Assembly (NCBI GenBank): GCA_964036315.1
Contig: OZ038485.1
Coordinates: 101,870,341-101,934,340 of the forward strand
Source: Acanthosepion esculentum
Lineage: Eukaryota; Mollusca; Cephalopoda; Sepiida; Sepiidae
Direction of reading: 5' to 3'
DNA length: 64,000 nt
In this document: piece after piece, positions 56,863 to 64,000 of the stretch
Position numbering within the stretch: position 1 is the first letter of the stretch
Layout: each line of letters starts with the position of its first letter
Translations under genes and position numbers: made by a program
Notes under the pieces: generated by a model
Told to the model about the DNA's origin: nothing
The model's input: only the letters and a program-made list of their open reading frames with translations
The model's database searches: none

Positions 56863-59224
56863 CTTGTTAATAATGGATTTCCTTATTCAGTCATTGATCA
56901 ACAAATTAAAATGTATCTCAAACTTAATAATACCTTTAACAAAATTGATAATAATAGTGTACATCAAAATAAACATATTAACTTTGTAACATAACACTAT
57001 TACTATTGTAACCAAATGCATAATAATTACAAACATGATGAAACAACACTCAAAAAACATAATAGGTAGAAATGTTAAACCCATTAATAATAATAATAAT
57101 AATAAAGTTAAGCTCATCATATATTATAAAAATTTGAAACAATTGACCTTATAGTCTCTAATAACACTACAACCACACAACTAAATCCTCTATAAAAAAC
57201 CAATGTAGTGCATCAGTTTACATGCCCATTCAGAGATTGTATCTCTGATACTAATAATAAACCCACTACATATATTGGTTTTACTACAACCATGCACTCC
57301 CGCAGACTTATCTGTAACCTTTCTGATCTTAGTTCTTAGAAAAACATAGCCATGTACATAATATTAAGCAGATACTACTTGATAATACAATAATACTCAC
57401 ACATACACACAGTAAAAAAATTTAAAAAATAAAAAAAACTTTCAGATATTGGAAGGCATCTACATTAAAACAAAGCAACACACACTCAACAAAATTACAT
57501 TTCAAACTAGTCACAATACATTACATTGCATCTAGACATATGGTTCAGTTGTTAATATTTTGGTCTCTCACATGGTACGACGTCATAGAACTGCATCGTG
57601 AATTTATAACCTGCACCTGCTATTCCGCAACCGTTATCGGCGCATGGCAAACTTCTATGTAAACAAAACAGATTATTATTGTTGATGGTGAATATCTTCA
57701 TTTAAATGTCCATATAACCAGTCTTAAGATGGCTCATGTGAACCAAAAGCTTAGATCAAGGAACAGCATAATAAAAACATATCCAAATGTTGAACAACTT
57801 TTGTCTTTGCTTTGATTTTGGGTGAAAATAATCATACGAAGTTTATAACAGCTCATGATCAAACATAATAGACATTCATTGTCTGTTAGATTTAACAATA
57901 TACATAAAAAAAAAGAGAGGGAGGGCAAGAGACAAATAAGTACAGATTAGAAACATGAATGTCAATGCCAAATTCTCATATGGCTGGTATGAGATAAAGT
58001 AGAGAAAATGGCTTAAGAAGTGTGAATGAAAATATCAGTCAAAATATTGTTTAAATGTAAATAAATAAAAAAATAAAAAGAGAACATTTCATGCTTTATG
58101 GACAATTAAAGCTTAACTTTTCTAACTTTAGAAAGTCTGAAAATAATAATTCAAAAAGAAATAATTCACAATGTTTTTTTTAATCAAAGTTTAACTCAAA
58201 AAGGAAAAACAAAAAATATACTGAGAGTATATCAAGGGTAGATGGAATCAAACACTAAAAATAATGTATATATTTTAATGAGAGCAAAAAAAAATTGTGC
58301 ATATTTTAGCACAGTATAAAAAGACGGCAGTATAATCAAGATTTCATTTTAATGAAAAATTTTACTATAATGCAAAAATTTCATCACCGAAAAAACTGCA
58401 ATACTTAATAACTGCAATAAAAACAGACAAGTACTCTAATTGTAAACATCTATGTAAACATTTATTCATTTCTATAGAAAAAAAAATACCAGTATAGTGT
58501 GCCTAAGCACATATATATAGATAATATCTCAGCCTTCTGGCTTGTCATCAATTATGAATTCGTATGATTTGAGCATTAACTTACATTTTCTAAGGGTCTT
58601 TGTTCCAGAAAGTACATGGTCAATTAACCACTTCTACAAGTTTTGATAACCTACTTTTCTAAAATTACTCTTCTAATGAGGCCACCATGCAAACAAACCA
58701 CATGGCTCAGCAATCAACTTTGATAGAGTTTTTTTTTTTTTTTAGAAAATCTTTTCTCCAAAATAACTACCTAAGTAACAATACAAATCTGATGGATAGA
58801 TTGGTATGTAAACAACCTTAAACTGGAGATTTTTTTTTTTTTTGACCAAAAAATTAATTTATTACTTCTCATCATTTTCACCTGACTTAACAAATGTGCA
58901 CAAGACCACACCTAGTTTTACTAAGTTATCTCAAGTTAATATTCAGGCCCAATTCCTTAAGAGCTTGCTAAGCCATCTATTTTCTCAAACTAATTAACTT
59001 TTGTAATTAGTTATTTTTAAAACTAATATGTGCAGCACTTGTTAAACACAATCAAGCCTTCTCTGACATCCCCCTACACACCATCAGTTCTTTACCATAA
59101 AACAGGGCCTTTCTACATTTAACTGTTCATTGACCATTTTCAAGTCTCCTTGGAGTTCTACTCACCCCACACTAGCGGGTTACCAATCAATGTGTGACAC
59201 TTCATTGAAAGATTATCTTTATGG
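56863..59224. other. unassigned AT-rich DNA
   Basis: 57195-57290 contains a weak inverted repeat (AAAACCAAT...GTAGTG / CACTAC...ATTGGTTTT). An (AAT)n run lies near 57085-57102. 57540-57660 is slightly GC-richer. No gene recognised. Confidence 0.4.
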
Positions 59225-59480
59225 TACGAGTGGTGCAATGGATAACAGCTTGGAATGAGAAACCAGAGTGCCAAGTTCATATTCCAGTCAAGTTCATTGC
59301 ATTCACTTCTTACATATAAATGCCCTAGGGAAAGGTATGAATCCATCTTTTCTCCCTCCAACTATGGGTTAAATTGTAGTGTACACTTGGCATTTTAGCC
59401 ATGGTTGGTAACCAGTCTAAAAGAAGGACAACTCTGAATTCAAAACTGGTTCGATATAGATCCAGTAACTCTAACTAGCA
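59225..59480 (+). mobile_element. SINE group S1, reference-quality copy
   Basis: tRNA-Arg-like head 'ACGAGTGGTGCAATGGATAA' (A box) and 'CAAGTTCATATTCCAG' (B box). It is followed by 'CTAGGGAAAGGTATGAATCC', 'TCCCTCCAACTATGGGTTAA', 'GGTAACCAGTCTAAAAG' and 'CTCTGAATTCAAAACTGG'. The head, body and tail order makes it the best plus-strand S1 example here. The immediately preceding 'TTATCTTTATGGT' is host flank. Confidence 0.85.
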
Positions 59481-60634
59481 ATTTTAGCTCAGCTAACACA
59501 GAAATAAATGTCTGTGTGTTTGAGGAAAAAAATGAAATGATGAATATCAAGTGGAAGACCAGTGCAGGAGTTGGGCAGGAGGAGCCATTAAAAATAGGAA
59601 AAAAAAAAAAAATTTTAAATTATACAGGTAAATGATTAATGCTGATAATGCAAAACAATGTAAGATGTAAAGAAATAGTAGATTAGTTTCGTTGATTTCT
59701 ACATTCTTTACTATTGACATCACTTAGAATAAATAGATAAGGACCAAATCCATTGGTTCAAGTCTCATTAAGTAACCAATTGAATCAGATTTCATCTAAA
59801 CTAGATTTGAGTTAATGTTTTTCAGTTGCCAAGAGAAGTAAACAATTTATACTGACATAGCAAGGAGAAAGGAGGTGTTTAAGACTGTTCTTCTGTGGCA
59901 AGGAATTCCAAAGAGATACAAACAATTTAGCAAAATCTGGCAATTAGTCAAGTCTAGAAGGATCCCAATCTCTTTTGTATTTTCAACAGCTGTTGACTGT
60001 AATTAAGCTGATTTTTTTTTTGTATTAAGAACAGGTTTTTTTGTGTTTTGTTTTGTTTGTTTTTTTTCATGAGAGTCATTTTTTGGAGCTAGGTATTGTT
60101 TGTTCCATTAACAAATGACCAGTCTGGAGCAAGGCTAACCTTTTGTTCCAATTAAAAAAAAAAAATTGAATATCCAACATAATGGTGGGAACTTACAGCA
60201 TTGAAAATTCTTATTTGGAATTTTTTTAAATCATTTCCTAAGGCTATTATTCCACAATGAAAAAAGAAAACACACACACACAAAGAGTCAGTGATGCAAT
60301 ATTCAGTGCGGAACAAATGGTAGTAATGGTGTATGACCTGCTAAATATAAATGTACAAATTGCCTTATCAGAGGAAGTTCTTCTGAATGCCAAGCAACAA
60401 AAATTAGTCTTGAAAATATTTTTATGTATAAGAAATTACTAATTCATGTTGGAAAGTACAGGATCATTTTGACATTTACTGTACTTTTTTTTCAATAGTT
60501 ATTTTGATTTTATGCTTAAAAAGCTTTATATTTTTCATACAGTAATACAACCATCTCATTCTACAACATATTCGAAGATAATAATGTTGGATTTCTTTTT
60601 TGAAAATGTTTCACTGCATTTGATAATGCGTGAT
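59481..60634. other. unassigned AT-rich DNA
   Basis: Nothing recognised. The + frame 60257-60442 has no motif. Confidence 0.45.
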
Positions 60635-60868
60635 AAACACTTAGGCGATCATATATCTTTTGATACATGAGGCAGATTTTTTTCCCACAGTAGGTTGCCA
60701 TTTCTTTCTGCGGTAGACCAGTTGCCATCCATAAATCTTAGGAGAGAGAAGAGGACTTATACCTTTCCCAAGGGTATTAGCATGTAAGTGAATGTAATGG
60801 ATTTGACTGGAATTTGAATTTGGCTCTCCGATTCCTCAATCCAAGCTGCTATTCATTACTCCACCGTG
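60635..60868 (-). mobile_element. SINE group S1, minus strand, GGCGATCAT-tail subfamily
   Basis: The head on the minus strand ends near 60868 ('GGAGTAATGAATAGCAGC'; B box AAATTCAAATTCC), followed by 'CATTCACTTACATGCTAATA', 'CCCTTGGGAAAGGTATAAG' and the 'GGCAACTGGTCTACCGCAG' body. The left end has 'CACTTAGGCGATCATATATC', shared with 22.34 kb. Confidence 0.82.
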
Positions 60869-61069
60869 TCTCCTCACTGCTAATAATTCTAATCATCATA
60901 ATCTGTTAATTGTCAATAAAAAAAATATTTAATGTTAAAGCTTTTTGTTTAATTTTATCAATTTTTTTTTTTTAAAGATTTTGCAAATTCTAAAAATAAT
61001 TGCAGTGGTACACTCATTTTTAAGAGGGTACAAGGCAATTTTTACCTGCCCCTATCTTAAGTTAAACTC

Positions 61070-61745
61070 ATCCCTGGCTGGTTCTCAACTCCAGAAGAGA
61101 GTCTCACTGCCATCTTGGCATCAAGTTTTCAACTGACTCAAAGTGGAACAACGACATTGAATCAATAGCTGTGTCTACTGCAAGGAAAGTTGGTCCATTG
61201 TTTTGTGTCAAAAGTTTTTTCTTGTCAGAGTCCATCTTACACATTTACAAATATACCATTCGTCCATGCATTGAATACTGTTATCATATCTGGTCTAGTG
61301 CCCCTGCTTTTCATCTCAAGGTTCTTGACAAAATCCAAAGAAGGATCTGCAATGTAATCGATTCTGACTTGGCTTCTTGACTTCAGTCACATTCTCACAG
61401 ACGTGATGTGGCTTTAATGACAACATGAATTTAAGCATGCCATGAGATTGGCATCTAGGTACTACTGTTGTAATCATTAAATGTAACTGCCAATTCTATT
61501 CCAACAGTTTCTTTTCTCACATTTCCTGACAGTGGAACTCCATTCCACTTACTTGCTTCCCTGATAATTACAATCTTCAAAAAATTTAAATGCAATGTCA
61601 ATCACCATCTTCTGTTTAAAGCCCATTCATCTTTTATCCTTTCCTCCATCCCCCCATATACCTAGTTTTTTCTCTCACTTTTACTCTCTGTAACCCCCTG
61701 CATACTAGTGGCACTCCAACCTTGCTTGGGAATGGATTAAAAAAA
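61070..61745 (+). mobile_element. LINE family C RT C-terminus to 3' end
   Basis: The + strand reads 'LGIKFSTDSKWNND' (shifted frame), then 61171-61380 'SILHIYKYTIRPCIEYCYHI', 'WSSAPAFHLKVLDKIQRRIC' and 'NVIDSDLAS'. It then decays, ending with the family's GTAACCCCC...CTTGCTTGG terminus near 61720 and a poly-A tract at 61740-61750. The same family as the 18.9-21.3 kb cluster. Confidence 0.87.
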
Positions 61746-61822
61746 AAAAATTAACTTGCTTAACAGTCAGGAGTTCAGCCCTTGTGTTGGATAATATGAA
61801 AGTCATACTATGAGTGGAAAAA

Positions 61823-61902
61823 TCAGTTCCTGTATGATCACCAAAATTAAACAATGTCAAGCATGGTCAGTACCTAGATGGATGACTGCTTGGCAAAGGC
61901 AA
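61823..61902 (+). mobile_element. 5S rRNA-derived fragment (S4 head only)
   Basis: 'TTCCTGTATGATCACCAAAA', 'TTAAACAATGTCAAGC' and 'AGTACCTAGATGGATGACTG' with 'CTTGG' correspond to about positions 25-100 of 5S rRNA. The similarity ends abruptly before the tRNA unit. It is either a truncated S4 or a separate 5S pseudogene. Confidence 0.7.
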
Positions 61903-62949
61903 ATTAACTAAAAAGAATTAACTGATATATGATACCCTCTATCATGGAAACAATCTATGTCCATGAATTGAATAAAGTTCAGTTCAAAATTCCCAGAATG
62001 GTAAAATTAGCCATTCCCATACAGGAAATATTCAGTACTCACTGACCAAGTAATTAGTCTTATTGCCGTTTGAGATTTATGGAATCTTTTCATTAAAACT
62101 TTTTTTTTTTTGTTTTTAGAAAATTAGACTTCCCAAGTCCACTAAATGTTATAGCTCTCTCTAATATTGACGGGAGTTTCCTTTTAAACATTGTTTTTGG
62201 TAGTGTGGAAAGTTAACAGCTGATTAAAATCTATTTCTCTTCTGGTTACATATGCCACCTATTTTTGTTGTTGTTGCTGCTGTACCTTTTAACCAGCAGC
62301 TTCAGGTAGATGGAGCTTGACAGCATATAATTGCAGTTCATCTAGGGCAGGGAAAACCCTGATTTCAAACCTCAACTGCTTTGTGGTTATATCCAAACAC
62401 AGGAAAAGCTATAGAAGTAAATTCAGATAGAAAACCCAGAGTGGAGCCCCAATTGGTTGTCAGTACTAACAACTTTCTGGCAACTGCTGCAGTCAAGCTG
62501 ACCCCAAATGTAATGCTCTGTATTCCTTTGAAGTTTGTCTGTACAGCCAAGAGTGGGGGCACGTAATCTGGGCAGCCTCCATATACTACTGCCTGAATTT
62601 TGACCAGTGTGCTACCTTTATTTCACAAGATAAACAGATGCCTACTAAGCTGCTGCTGTTGAAAGTGTTCAAACCAGGTGTTTTTTGTTATTCAGTAAAG
62701 AATTTCATTTATGATTTTGTAGTACCAATTTATAGAATCTGATGGAAGATTTGATTAAGAATTGGTGGACTAATTCACCTGAAGTCATTTTTAAACATTG
62801 ATCCGAGAAAACAGTTGTATACAAATGATAGTTTAGACATCACTGAATGAGTTGGACACCATTGCATTGCATCTACATGCAAGTTGGTTTTGCAACATCT
62901 TAGGATGCTCAGTGAATGTACACCTCAAGCAAACTATACTGTGTTCAGG
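61903..62949. other. unassigned; GC-richer block at 62260-62660
   Basis: 62260-62660 is clearly less AT-rich ('CAACTGCTGCAGTCAAGC', 'GAGTGGGGGCACGTAATC') and probably an old SINE or similar, but I cannot place it. The rest is AT-rich. Confidence 0.35.
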
Positions 62950-63040
62950 TTACAGCAGACACCTGAAGAAGGTCAAAGAATATAACAGCTGAAAATGTTG
63001 CAATAATAATGAATAGTCCCTGTAAGTCCATGCATAATAA
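62950..63040 (+). mobile_element. S3-type tail fragment (diverged)
   Basis: 'CACCTGAAGAAGGTC', 'TATAACAGCTGAAAATGTTG' and 'TAATGAATAGTCC' follow the S3 tail pattern with many changes; no S3 head is recognised upstream. Confidence 0.5.
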
Positions 63041-63440
63041 AAAATAAAAAAAAAGATTGCCTCACTAAGAGAAGACTGTTGAGGAGTTAAAGAAAATACT
63101 GGTAGGTGAACTATCACAATTTTAATTTTTAATGAGAACAATGATTAAGGGTGCGAAAAAGAAGTTTGATTTATAATCTTAAAAAGATAAAACTTTTAAG
63201 AAAGCACTGGCAGGATTGCTTCTAGCTCAAGTGATAAAAGTATAAGATTCTATTTTACAAATAGAATTTCTAGAATCACAACAGCAAATGTTCACCAGGC
63301 AGATTGCAAAAGTCCACCACATCAGTAGTTATTTCTTCTCCTAAATTTCCAGTTCAACAAGGAAAAGGTCAATTTATGAGCGGACTTAATAGTCACACTA
63401 TAAGAAAATGTAAACATTCAATCTTCTTTCATGTGCCATG
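63041..63440. other. unassigned AT-rich DNA
   Basis: Nothing recognised. Confidence 0.45.
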
Positions 63441-63444
63441 TATC

Positions 63445-64000
63445 TTCAGACTGTAGACAATCATAGTGTTCCACCCATTATTGCTCTAAGCAACCTTTGA
63501 CTACCATCCCTCTTTGTCCCTGCTCTGCTATACATTCACAGAAACTCATCAGGTACGTTGCTCAGCTACCCCCTACCTCCCCTGCATTCATTACATCCTG
63601 TGAATGTAAAATTCTCCAAACCTTCTTTCCTTATTAAGCGTCCCAGAAATTTCATCTACCTCTTTCCGATTTTAAGTAGAAGTGTTCTTTTAGTTCCCAT
63701 TTCCCTTAAAACTTTCTCATTGCCCTCATTCAGTCCATGGTGTTCTAAGTTCTGTAGAAACACATCTGTTGCTTCATCTGACATCTTAAGCAAATTGTTC
63801 AGTATTCACTGCTATATCGGATATAGATGACTTTCTTTGTTTCTATCAATACTTTCAGTCTCTGGAAAGCATCTTTTGCTATTCCAGTGTGTCAAGATGC
63901 CTTTTGCTATTCCAATATTACTACACACTACCCAGATAGTTGTACTTGCTTGATTCTGAGGTTTCCAATTCATAGCTTATACCTTTAGCTATCTCTCTTG
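63445..64000 (-). mobile_element. LINE family A 3' part, running off the window
   Basis: The minus strand from 64000 corresponds to the family A RT C-terminal part and 3' end. Near 63880 there is a 'KRCFPETESID'-like segment in a broken frame, and near 63740-63450 the order of blocks found at 14.8 and 51.8 kb. A short near-duplicate ('TTTTGCTATTCCA' at about 63867 and 63901) marks a local tandem duplication. The upstream part lies beyond the window end. Confidence 0.8.

Noticed and set aside
57195..57290. Weak inverted repeat around AAAACCAAT
   Set aside because: Arms imperfect and short; no target duplication seen.

Overview
The window looks like intergenic or intronic DNA from an AT-rich, repeat-rich animal genome. 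No intact host gene, rRNA gene, tRNA gene or CRISPR array can be supported. The mix of sequences suggests an invertebrate, probably a mollusc and perhaps a cephalopod. That mix is many tRNA-derived SINEs, several degraded non-LTR retrotransposon families, Tc1/mariner/pogo DNA transposons, a gypsy-type integrase relic and many long (TA)n, (TG)n and poly-A tracts. The taxon is an inference; nothing here proves it.

Three non-LTR (LINE) families recur as 5'-truncated, frameshifted 3' ends. Family A is an endonuclease/RT-type LINE with a C-terminal KTKKRV...RRMLRIPWTE-like region (0.4, 7.1, 14.8, 51.8 and 63.4 kb). Family B is CR1/jockey-like and still shows YPDD or NADD active-site relics (23.4, 30.1, 32.6 and 56.0 kb, plus short 3' tails at 28.4, 35.9 and 47.5 kb). 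Family C has an 'IYKSTI-P-EYC-HIWSG-P' signature (1.4-2.4, 12.4, 18.9, 19.4, 20.8 and 61.1 kb). A fourth, unrelated RT C-terminus lies at 9.1 kb. All copies are dead.

DNA transposons: two mariner relics (9.94 and 15.34 kb, the second with TIRs and TA target duplications still present), a Tc1-like transposase relic (27.7 kb), a Tc1-like deletion derivative inserted in a microsatellite (37.9 kb), a CAG...CTG-ended pogo/Tigger-like non-autonomous element (11.5 kb), a pogo/CENP-B-type transposase relic (53.7-54.5 kb), a TTAA-flanked piggyBac-like micro-element (4.05 kb) and an unclassified TIR element (26.87 kb).

SINEs fall into four groups: S1, tRNA-derived with a common body; S2, tRNA-derived with a long body; S3, tRNA-derived with a 3' tail carrying a hammerhead-like core; and S4, a composite with a 5S rRNA head followed by the S1 tRNA unit. 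The S4 composites, an inverted S3 pair forming a 92-bp-arm palindrome (50.57-50.96 kb), a perfect 91-bp inverted repeat (35.07-35.34 kb) and a 40-unit 15-bp minisatellite with blockwise variants (13.68-14.28 kb) are the most unusual items.

The rest is simple sequence and unassigned AT-rich DNA. I see no cooperating gene system. The interest lies in repeat architecture. Family names A-C, E-F and S1-S4 are labels used only in this answer. All homology statements come from reading the sequence and from knowledge of the families, not from database searches.
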